The translations under genes and the position numbers were made by a program. From Heligmosomoides polygyrus polygyrus (taxonomy: Eukaryota > Nematoda > Chromadorea > Rhabditida > Heligmosomidae), in contig OX377205.1 in the NCBI GenBank assembly GCA_947396885.1, forward strand, positions 58,252,969 through 58,316,968: a stretch of 64,000 bases of DNA. The letters are read 5' to 3'. This document shows positions 37,401 through 49,400 of this stretch, piece after piece. The notes beneath the pieces were generated by a model that saw only the letters and a program-made list of their open reading frames with translations, had not been told where the DNA came from and did no database searches. How positions within the stretch are numbered: position 1 is the first letter of the stretch; each line of letters starts with the position of its first letter.

Positions 37401-40400
37401 AATTTCCGATCGAATGATCGAGCGAATTTATTCGATGTGAAAATTTCCGAACGAATGAAACTCGATGTCGAAAATTTCCAAACGAACGAACGATCGAATT
37501 TATTCGACGTCGAAAATTTTCGAATGATCGAATAGTCGAATTTATTCGATGTCGAAAATTTTCGAATGATCGAATAGTCGAATTTATTCGATGTCGAAAA
37601 TTTTCGAATGATCGAATAGTCGAATTTATTCGATGTCGAAAATTTTCGAATGATCGAATAGTCGAATAATTTGTTCGAATGAACGAATCCTACTATATAC
37701 AAAAGAGTAGAGCGCGTGTGTTTCCGTACTTCAGTCCGTCCGTCACACTGGCGTATTGGCGATACTCAACAATTGATGTCGTTCAAGGGGCCCGAAGCAT
37801 CAGCCCTGGGGCAATCGAGGTCGCTGAACACGAATCTGAAGTTCGTTTTTCGAGTATGCATCGCCACCAATCGATATGGATCAAATTCCACTAAATTGAT
37901 GTCCACGGGAACCACCAGCCACACCATCCCAACGTGTGTCTCTTGGAACGCTCCCGCTGGCTTACACCACAGTCTTTTGTAGCCCATCGGCTGAAGGTCG
38001 TGCTTATGCTTAAGGCATTGGTGTAGTGGAACAGAAAAGTAATAGTCACCTTGAGAGGCCCATCGGAACGCAGCCTAGAATGGCCGAAGTCCTAGAATGT
38101 CATGTTGAGCACATAGTATGCCCTGTAATCGCCGAATGTCCCGTTCCGCAGATGAGCGAACTCAAGCGATCCATCGTGATTCCGAAAAAGTTGTTTGGAT
38201 CAGCCAATAAAATTCTGTGCGGCGGTCAATGTCGTCCACATTTTTCTTCAGAATGCTGAGGATTGCTTGCCTCGTTGGTGGTTCGTAGCTAGGATTGAAC
38301 GACGTAACAAACTTTTCAAAGCCTGCGGTTGATGCAACTCGCAACGAAAGAGAGCAATCCGCTATTAATACGGCGAGGTTGCCATGTACCGATATTTTTG
38401 ATTGCGAGTTCATTATTGGGTGAAGGATCGCGTCATTGTCGTTTGAACTTTCGTAGCCTCGGAGGCTTCGTCTTTTCAGAATACCGTGCGCTCTGCAGGG
38501 CAGAACTGTGGTGTTTTTCCAAGTGATACAAGGATTAGTAGTTGTCCTCGACAACGGTATCTTCATCCGCCTTTTGCATATGTTGCACAGAGCAACACGA
38601 AATCCATTCTCATCGACATCCTTACTGAAGAATTCCTATACAACACTCGATCCTCGCATTTTTTGAACTCTGAAATGCGAAGGAATACACTTTATTCCAA
38701 CATCTTTGTCCTTACGATGTTACAACGAAGTGAAACAAGAAAATGTATCTGAATCAGCAACTTACGCGAGCTTTGCTGCTCAGCTAGCAGTAGTTACTGA
38801 ATTCCTGGCGGTAGAAAGTTCCCTAAAATTGATCCAACCGGCCCGTAAACGAGACCTGGAGGAGGGTGACCCAAACGATCCTGCGATGTGCCAAGGAAAC
38901 CCTCGGCGAAACAAAGGGAGGAACCAGAGGAGATAAGGCTGCATGGTTCTGGAATGAAGAGGTGCAGGCTGCGGTGAGGAAAAAGAAGGAGGCCTATAGG
39001 CAGTGGCAGAAGACAAGGGCACCCAAGTATTTTACAGCTTACAGGAAGATGAAGAGGCTGGCAAAAGCAGCGGTAGCAAGGGCAAAGTGCGCAGGGATGG
39101 ATGCCCTATACGAGAAATTGGACGAGCCACAGGGAGAGAAGTTCGCCATCCGTCTGGCCAAGGCACGTCATAGAGCTAGCCTCGACATTCGAGTAGTGAA
39201 GACTGTGAAGAGTGCTGACAATAGGGTACTACGGAAACCGGTCGAGGTCAGAAAAAGATGGGAGGAGTACTTCAAGTCAATGCTGAATGAGGAATTCCCG
39301 CGTCGGGAAGTCCAAGAAGAACAGCCAACGGAAGGACCCATCCCGTCATGAACGCAGGAAGAGATTCGTACTGCCATAGGGAAGATAAAGCTCGGGAAGG
39401 CAGCTGGCCCTGATGGGGTGCCAGTAGAGGCCTGGAAGGTGCTTGGGAACTGCGGAGTCAATTGGCTGACACAGTTCTTCAACAGAGTCACGATAGAGGA
39501 TAAGATGCCAGATGACTGGAGGAACAGCATCATAGTCCCCCTCTTTAAGCAGAAGGGGGACGCGTCCGAGTGCTCCAATTACCGCGGGATCAAACTAATC
39601 TCACATACGATGAAGGTCTGCGAACGGCTGGTCGATTCGAGGCTAAGGGAAATGGTCACCATATCCCAAGAGCAGTGGGGCTTCATGCCTGAGAGGTCCA
39701 CCGCAGTGGGGCTTCATGCCTGAGAGGGATATGGTAACCGGACGCGATCTTTATCGCTCGCCAGGTGATGGAGAAGTATCGGGAGAAACGAAAGCCCTGC
39801 TACCTGGCATTCCTGGACTTGGAGAAAGCACACGACAGGCTACACCGGGCCATGCTCTGGAAATCCCTTCGAGGTAGGGGTGTGCCGGAACGTCTCATCT
39901 CGGTCATAAAGGACATGTACGAGGGCTCGAAAGCGGCGGTACGAACTCCACACGGAATGACAAAGAATATGGATATTCCAGTGGGGGTGCATCAAGGGTC
40001 AGCTCTGAGTCCGTTTCTCTTCGTGCTGACGCTTGATTGCATAGTGAATCACCTTGAGGAAGGTCCCCTCAGGACCATCCTCTACGCTGACGATATCGCC
40101 CTAGTAGCCGACAACCGTGAGGAGTTCGAAAAGAAGGTGCAGTTGTGGCAAGGAGCCCTCGCAAACAACGGCCTACGGCTGAACGTGATGAAGACGAAGT
40201 TCATCAGCTCCGAGCAGTGCACCGAACCGATCCTAGACTGCCATGGGGAGAAGATCGAAAAGATGGAAGAATTCCGCTAGCTCGGAAGCGACCTATCCGA
40301 GGAAGGAAGCGTGGATCAGGCGGTCAGGGGAGTATTAATGCAGCATGTCTCAAATGGAGGGAGTCCACAGGAATTCTCTGCAGGAATCCTCTGCGACCGT

Positions 40401-43400
40401 AGGTGCTCCAGGACACTCAAGGGCAAGCTATATAGAACAGTAGTGAGGCCTGCCCTCCTCTATGGCTGTGAGTGCTGGGCCCTGGGTAGAGCACAGGAGC
40501 GGCAACTGCACGCCGCGGAAATGAGGATGCTCAGATGGGCATGTAGATGGACCCGTCAGGACAGAGTGCGAAATGAGGATGTTAGGACAGTGATGAATAC
40601 AGCCCCGATCCAGCTGAAGATGAGGGAGCAGCGGCTTAGATGGTACGGACACATCCTCAGAAGACAAGAGGACCATCCCACGATGTTGGCCCTGAATTTC
40701 GAGGCACCGGAAAGCGTCCGAGAGGAGCCCCAAGGAAAAGGTGGAGGGACGTCATCAAGAGATCTCGCCGCCAGATGACGCCCTTGATAGAATGAGGTGG
40801 CGACGGATCACAAAAGCAGCGAACCCTGCGACTGCGCGGGACTAAACGCTCAGAAGAAGAAGAAGAAGAAGAAGAAGAAGAAGAAGAAGAAGAAGAAGAA
40901 GAAGAAGAAGGAAAGTTCGCTAAAATTGATCTTTGTCCTAGGAAACAGCAAAATAACAATAATGTATACTGGGTAATAAATAAGCAACACAGAAAAGGGT
41001 GCAAAGTTGCTTAGGGAGGTGTCACCATGTGAGGTAGGGCGCAAATAGGGTCCGGGAAGTGGGTTACCATGCAGTACGGTCTTATTTGCTTTTTGAAACC
41101 GAAGTTTTCTGCAGCAATAGTGTGTTTTATCCCAACGCCACCAGGAGCGCCAGCCGACTGCTAAACAACTAGACTCTCCACTAGATGAAGCTACGCCCGG
41201 AAAGCACCCCTTTACTTCTCACAAGTGCTAACGCCTACTAACACTCAGGCCGACTACACTCGTCTCAACCAGGCTAGGAGGCGGATGCGCCACTCCTGCC
41301 CGAACTCACTGGGAAGTCTACACTATGGGGGAGCCGGGTGTGTAAGCCCTTAGGGACTACCTAGACTCTTCCCCTAATTTAGTGGGTCTCCACCCAATGA
41401 GTACCCCTACCGTGGAGGCTCAGGTTTGGCCTACGACACAAAAGAGGGGAATTGGGGCTAACTGCTGTTAGCCACGAAGAACCCAAAGCCGGCCGTGAAG
41501 CGTGCGGCTGGGTACAAGTTTGGACGGAGTGATGATTTAGTTATGTCAGCCGAAACACTGGGAGAGGATGAAGGGACCGTGGGGAGTGGAGCACCAAAAG
41601 ATGTCAAGAGCACTAGGGCTCCTGGTCGCTACGTTCAGCGAAAACAGTCGCTCTCAGCGGAAGGGGAATGTGCCTAACCCTACCGCTGCCTTGTCCGGGA
41701 GACACCTATGTATTATCGTCCCGTGGGCTACGAGAGGCAAGACTAGGATGACGGCGCCGGGTTTCGACCGACGATGCAAAACTTAGCCCTTAATGGTGTG
41801 CTCGCTACACTCCTAACGTCTCTGAGTGAGAGGCTGGACCCTTTTCCCACGTGAAAGCGGTTAGGGAATAAAATGGAACGAAGCAAACGAAGGAAATACG
41901 GCCCTCAAGGCCGGACCGGCTGCTCCGCAGCAAGGAACCAAGACTACTCTTCTGGGGACCCGGGCCGCTGCGCATGGTCCCATGCGGCGCGGTTCCCGCG
42001 GTAACTGATCAACGCCGATCAACCCCCAGGCCTCGTTCGGACGGCCCCAGCCATGGCGAAGAAGAGGGGTCCGTAGGAAATAGTGTTCCGAAGGAGGAGA
42101 GTGCCGACGGTAAGAGAAATATCGACACCGATCGACACTGGGGGTCCGATGGACGCTGGACCCGGACTTGACATGCCCCCCCCCTTTTGAAAAGAGGCTG
42201 CTCCATTCAGCCCAAGAGTTCTTTCAGGGACTCTATTTAAAGGGAAAATTTTAGTTTAATGGGGCTGGCGTCCATTGGTCCTATTATGCACATAATAAGT
42301 GCTAGTGTGCCTAAACTCTTAATATGGTTAGTACATTGGCTCTTATAATAAATCTAGAGTATCACGTGGAGCAATGTCATTAACCGACATGTATGGCGAC
42401 ATCAATGGCCGCTGGTGAACTACATCTAGATAGAATCAGTGAATGGATCAGCTAGAAGAGGTTAAAGAAAGGGCCGAGGAGAACAATGGCTGATCCGCTG
42501 GCCAATGAGAATTCAGGCAGGGTACGTAACCGTATGTTTGGGAAGAATGGGCTTCCAACGGAGAAGAGAAGCAGCAACCTATCAACACAAGAACTGTGGA
42601 AGGGATACGGTTACGGCTCATGTGGGTTTGAATGGGTATGGCGAAGAGCTGAGCTCACTCTCGCACCCGAGAAGGCCTCGCCTCCGGCTTCAGCGTCGGC
42701 CAATAGATTCGGCGCAGCATTCGCGGCGCCCGACAACGCCACTGCTGCGCACCGCTACCACACCAACCCGGCCATATATATTCCATCGAAACGGCTCGTG
42801 CGATAGCTGAAGGAAAAGCTTTCAAAACACAAGACTTAATGGGGCAATCAGAGTACAGAAGGAATGATAATAGTACCTGATGCTAGACGATTGGATGGAA
42901 CCTTTTGTGGTCGTTTACGCTTACGCTTACGTTTACGTGGCCTACCTCGGCGCTGGCCACGAACGGTAGTTGGTATAGGAGAATTACTGATACCAGCTGG
43001 CACTTTAGCCAGGTGGTCGCACTGAACTCGCACGGGCTCTTCATTTTTACCTAACGGCTGTATGACCGGAACAACAGCGTCTCCGTTGGTAATGTGGCAT
43101 GAACCAGGCCCTATCCGGCTGTCTTTGGAACAGAAACTTTTATCTGTGCCCTTACCTGGATGGGTGTCATGCGCGTTAGCAACGGTGAGGGGAGCTATGG
43201 TTACCGTTGACTTTGAACGTGCTTTCCGAACTCTACCATGTTGCCCTTTCCGGGTAGGCGGTTCATTCCTGCTCTTGTGGGTCAGCTGCCAGCCCGAGTG
43301 GTTAAATTGAATACCTACTCCCAGAGCTTCTAGAGCGTTAGTACCCAAGAGAATGAGTTGCCTATCGGCTTTCCGGATATGGAACTGAACCTTTGCCTTT

Positions 43401-46400
43401 TTGCCTCCCGGCTGGAGCACCACCTGGGTATCTAGACGCATTAGAAACTTCATGCGGTTCCCGGATACATCCAAGATACTGTTATTCCTTGGCGGCCCCA
43501 GTAAGGTGATCATGGAATCCAGATCCTCTCCCTTTTCTTTCAAGGGGTACAAGAATCCCGTGGAGATTATTGAAAGCACGGATCCCGTGTCTATCAGAGC
43601 TTTCGCTGTGGTGCCCATTATCCGGACAGTACAATGGCGTTGCTTGCCAAAGGGTTTTGTCGGGACACCTGGAACGGCTATCGCGGCGCACCATGAATCA
43701 AGAAGCGTTGCAAGAGATTGCTTCCGGCCGCTTCTGTTTGACCTAGACGGCTCTGTCACTGCCATATTTAGTGGCCTAATGCCTCCCGGTTGTGTTGCCT
43801 GTCCATTACTGGGTCTAGTAGGCTGAGGCTTGTGACGTCGTCTGTTGCGTCTATGGCCATTCCGGCTTCTGCTCGACCGTCCGGTTGTACTTGGTGGAGG
43901 ACTACTAGTGGAGCTATCCCCTGAAGAAGCTTCATACGCCGTGGAGGGTACACCGGCTCGCCGACGATTTTCCGTGGGTGACTGGATCGCTTCCTGGGCT
44001 ATGCGTACCCGCTCGAGCCGTAAAGCTACAGTTCGGACTTCTTGAAACACTTGGCCCTCCGGGGCTTCAAGTGCAGCGAGCATGTAGTACGAGTCCTTCC
44101 AATGGGCTGGGCACTCATACAGTTTGCTTCCAAGCTGGAAGTTCGTTGCCTGCTCCGGCACCATGCGCTTCGCAATCTGCCTCATGCGACACACAAAGTC
44201 CGCTACGGATTCGTCGTCCATAATCCGGAGATTCTTCCAGTCCATTTCGGCTTGCAGACGTTCACCTGGGGTTCGACGGGCCTCCCGGAGGAATTTCACG
44301 ACCGACTGATACGAAGCATTGCGGCCAATCTCCGGCGACGTATCGATTAGGGCTCTAATCGTTCCTCCTAAGTGCGTCAACAAAATCTTTTTCCTGTCTT
44401 CGTCACTCCATAGGGTTCCCGGGTATTTCACTTCTAACCGACGAATGAAGTCGTCGAAGGATGAAGACCCATCATAAACACCTACGTCGGCTACCTACTG
44501 GGTTTTGAGCACCTCTTTTAATGCGCATAGGACATCGTCCTTCCTCGGCGAACAATTACTACAGGTACTCTTATTGTCAGTATATGACTGGACGCTTAGA
44601 TTCTCAGCGGAGTTACCCGTCGTTCGACATCGAGAAGTAGTCTCTGACAATGTCCGCAATGACGATCCCGATCTCTGACGATGGCGGAATGTCTTGGTGG
44701 CATCTTCTCTGTCAATCGGCCGCGACCGGCTCAATCCACGGGACTGCATGGATGTATCACATGCGTTGGGGTCCGAACTCCGTGTCTTGGTTCTGGACTT
44801 ACCCGGGAGAGGGATTGGCGGCGATGCTACAGGCCTGACCGGCTCCCCATGCTTCACTCGGTCTTGATGCCCACCCGGCTGCGTCCGCAACGTCGCTACT
44901 TGGCGCTGAAGCTGTGCGATGACCGCCTCCCTCTCTGCTGTGGTAGCTAGGATATGGTCGGTATCGCAGTGCAACGCACAAGCAATGACGTCAAGGCGCA
45001 AGCCACTTTCTAACAGCGCAGGAAGTTTTTGACACAAGTCCTGGCCGGACATTCCCGAGATCTGCGTCATCCTCGCCACTAACAGCGGGTCTTCGCCCGA
45101 CTGAAAAAGCGCGTTCTTGGCCGCATCGGCCGCTTTTTGAATTTCCTCTAATACGCTCTGGCGGTTGCGTTGCAAAAGGTGGCGAAAATGTGCAATTAAC
45201 GCTGCGTCGCATGTTGTGACTATGTTTTGGATCAAGGCTGCTGCTGAGTTCATCTCATGTGGAGCCGACTGCACTTGGTCTGGTACTACTCCCCAGCTCC
45301 TGTGCGCCTCTGGTGCTCGATGAGGTATCTCTAAGCCAGCCGGCTTAAGCGCATCCTGCAGGGCTTTTAGTGCCAGCTGCACGGCTGTTTGCAGCACTTG
45401 TGAATCCCAGTTTTGGTAGTTCATATCCTGAAACATGTCTTGTTGAAGTCGTGTTCCGGTGCGTGTCACGCTACCTGTCAAGTTACCTGTCAGATTACCT
45501 GAGGGTCGGATTGGCCCCCATGTCAAGTTACCTGTCAGATTACCTGAGGGTCGGCTTGGCCCCCATGTCAAGTTACCTGAGGGTCGGATTGGCCCCCATG
45601 TCAAGTTGGGCGGACTTTGATTTGATTGAGTTGCGGGAGGAAGTATGGATGATGACGAAATACTTGTCAACTCCCGACTCAGTCCGCAGGTGGGTGCGAG
45701 GTTATCCTTGCCATCCGGCCTTCCCGCTTCTCCAGCCGGAGAACTTAGTCGGTGTCCTTCTGCGCCGTCGCTAGGCGAACAGGCAGAAGGGCTTCTAGAA
45801 GCACTTAAACCGTGCAGGTCTACCGACATTATGCTCTCCTTCGTTAAGTAAACTACTCTGAAGCTACCGGTACCTAATCCGACTTGACAACTCAGAGAAG
45901 GTCACCTAAGGTCCCCTAGCGTTTCTTTTATCTCCCCTCTAGGAATCCGACGGCTGAACCGTATGTCAGACGGTAGTTACACCGTTTAATTTTATAAAGT
46001 TTATGATAAACTTAAGAACAAACACAAATACGGAACAACGAAACAACGACTTCGAAACGAACGCGACAATAAATGAGGAAGTAATCAAAATGGTTTCAAA
46101 AGGAGCAAATGCTAGTGGCCTCAAATGAATTAGATATCTCAAATGGGTTAATTGCACTCAACAAGGATCAACTGCCACCACCAAAGTTTGGCTAGTATGT
46201 GAGAATTGCAATCAGGGCCCGTCCGAACACTGAGGTCTGGGTACCACCCGAGTGACTCGCTCTCGCTCTTGACTCCCTTTGGGCTCCACTCACGCAACTA
46301 GGGGCGGATGGGACAAGGGAGGAGCAGGGATAGACCACCAGGTGGAGACCAACTCAACTAGGTGCTTACCTAATCCTCAAGGACCAATCTCACTTAGCAG

Positions 46401-49400
46401 TGAGGACGACTACCATGCAGCGGTCGCTGCGTAGCCCGAGCCCGGGGAAAGTGCAGAGCGAGGAAGGGTACGTTAAGTACCAGTAAAAGCCCACCTAGGA
46501 GGTCAGGCTAAGGCAACAAATGATCTGAGGTAGGCTATTTATGATGTAACTGTACATACACATATTACAAAGGCGTACAACCTCTGACTAGGGTTGACCC
46601 ACCTGGACCCTATTTGCGCTTGAGGCAGTCCTAAAACACATTTGATGTTGCACTAACTTAAGATTTTTATACCGCACTGGTGTGGTCAACCCCTTTGCTG
46701 AACTGATTTCTGAACTGGTAATTAAGCATTCCGTTATACGAAGGTGGAAACCACTGAGTGTAATGCGACGATAAGATGCGGTCACCTCAAGCTAGGACTG
46801 CACTGAAGCGTGTGCAATCTCGATTAGTGATGTCATTAGGCCAGACATTTTCTCTTCGTCCTCATTGGCAGATTTTGTCACTGAACGACGTTAGTATCCC
46901 ATTTTCCTGTTTTAAAAGCAGCACTAGATCCATTTGGATGAGTTTTCCGCATCAAATAGCTATTATGAAAAAGAAAAATTGTGTGATGGAGATTAATAAA
47001 AATCTGATAGCCTTTTAAAGTAAAAAGAAAGATGTAATATATTACAAAGACATTGCAAAAGGATGTGCCAGTCGAAGATGAGGAGAACATGTTGGTCTGG
47101 CTAGATAACCTCATTCAATCTGGATCTAGGCAAAAGTCCACTCAGAGCCGTTTCTTGATGTTCACAAAAGGACATGCAGTGTTCCTTATCATCAGCGGTT
47201 GTATCGATTTCAGTTCATTGGCCTCATAACCCGAAACGGAAAATAAGCAGAAAGTGGAAAACAGCTATGTCTCCTAAAAGCAGGAGCTGGGTTCGCGCCT
47301 TCGCGGTCGAGTGGTACCACCGCGAAAATATTTGAATCGGGCGATTTTCAGGTAATCTGTCAAGTGGTCGACCTCTAGAGGTTACGGGTCTTTTGTCAAG
47401 TGGCGCAAATCCATCCTTCCGGCTGCAGGTTTATGGGGAGCAAGCTGAACATACAAAAGCGCGGGCGGCCGCGGCGACTGCTGTGACAAGCGCGACGTCT
47501 ACATAGTGTGTGTTGCTGCACTCACGGATTCTAAAGCTCTTGTAACTGCATAAACCTCTTTTGCTGCCCCTGCTCAGCTATTTGAGAGTCCTACGGTGCA
47601 CTTATTCAAAGAAAATCGATATTTCGAGAAGGAATAGGATGACTTAATCGAAGAAATGTTGTTGTTTGTTGTTTTCAGCTGTTTCCATTGTGAAAAGATT
47701 TGGGGTCCCTTTGTGACAAGAAGCTCCACTTCTTAAAGCCACATATCTAGATACAATGCAGCATACCTCGGGAGTTTGTTAGAGCTCCATTTCCCCCTGA
47801 CAGCCCACCTAGAGAGCCCTGCGTCAGTGGCGGTTCGCCGCACGTGCGACAGAGGCCGCCGCGCGCGACCAAAATCTGTATGTTCCTACTACCAGCTCAG
47901 GTTTATCCGATATTCGAATAAAATTATTCGATCGAATAGAGTTTGACTATTCGATTCGAATAATATTCGAATACGGCTCCCTTCGATGTTCGAATTCGAA
48001 TGAATATTCGACTTTTGAAAATTATCGATAATCGAATTCGAACTAATATTCGACTTTTGAAAATCATCGATAATCGAATTCGAATGAATATTCGACTTTT
48101 GAAAATCATCGATAATCGAATTCGAACTAATATTCGACTTTTGAAAATCATCGATAATCGAATTCGAACGAATATTCGACTTTTCAAAATTATCGATAAT
48201 CGAATTCGAACGAATATTCGACTTTTGAAAATTATTGATAATCGAATTCGAACGAATATTCGAAAATCAAGAAAACCGAATGATCGAATAATTCGAATGA
48301 ATATTCGAATTATTAAATAAATTAATAAATAAATTATTCGAATAATTATTCGAATATATTCGTTCGGGCACAACTATACCTACCATATCCCACTGCACTA
48401 ATCTACATAGTAAAACCAGTTTTTCTTAAACTGTCTTCTTCTTCTTTTGAGCGTTTAGTCCCTCGCAGTCGCAGAGTCCGCTGCTTTTGTGATCTGTCGC
48501 CACCTCATTCTATCACAGGCGTCATCTGGCCCAGCGCCGATTTCGACGAGATCTCTCTTGATGATGTCCCTCCACCTTTTCCTTGGGGCTCCTTTCGTAC
48601 GCTTTCCGGGTGCCTCGAAATTCAGGGCCAACTTCGTGGGATGGTCCTCTTGTCTTCTGAGGATGTGTCCGTACCACCTAAGGCGCTGCTCCCTCATCTT
48701 CAGCTGGATCGGAGCTGTCTTCATCACTGCCCTAACATCCTCGTTTCGCACCCTGTCCCGACGGGTCCATCCACATGCCCATCTTAGCATCCTCATTTCC
48801 GCAGCGTGCAGTTGCCGCTCCTGCTCCTTACCCAGGGCCCAGCATTCACTGCCGTAGAGGAGGGCAGGTCTCACTACTGTTCTATATAGCTTGCCCTTGA
48901 GTGTCCTGGAGCACCTACGGTCGCAGAGGATTCCTGTGGACTCCCTCCATTTGAGCCATCCTGCATTAATCCGTCCCCTGACCGCCTGATCCACGCTTCC
49001 TTCCTCGGATAGGTCGCTTCCGAGGTAGCGGAATTCTTCCACCTTTTCGATCATCTCCCCATGGCACTTTAGGATCGGTTCGGTGCACTGCTCGGAGCTG
49101 ATGAACTTCGTCTTCCTCACGTTCAGCCGCAGGCCGTTGTCTGCGAGGGCTCCTTGCCACAACTGCACCTTCTCTTCCAGCTCCTCGCGGCTGTCGGCTA
49201 CTAGGACGATATCGTCCGCGTAGAGGATGGTCCTCAGGGGATCTTCCTCAAGGTGATTCACTATGCAATCAAGCATCAGCACGAAGAGAAACGGACTCAG
49301 AGCTGACCCTTGATGCACCCCCACTGTGATATCCATCTTCTTTGTCATTCCGTGTGGAGTTCGCACCGCCGCTTTCGAGCCCTCGTACATGTCCTTTATG

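Noticed and set aside
40657..41004. Minus-strand frame with a long serine run
   Set aside because: The serine run is the (GAA)n tail of RTE copy A read on the other strand.
43062..44350. Plus-strand open frames of 60-140 codons under the gag region
   Set aside because: Mirror frames of the real minus-strand gag-protease frame.
37360..48360. Regularly spaced ~42-bp repeats resembling a CRISPR array
   Set aside because: The units are contiguous tandem copies without unique spacers, and the context is eukaryotic.
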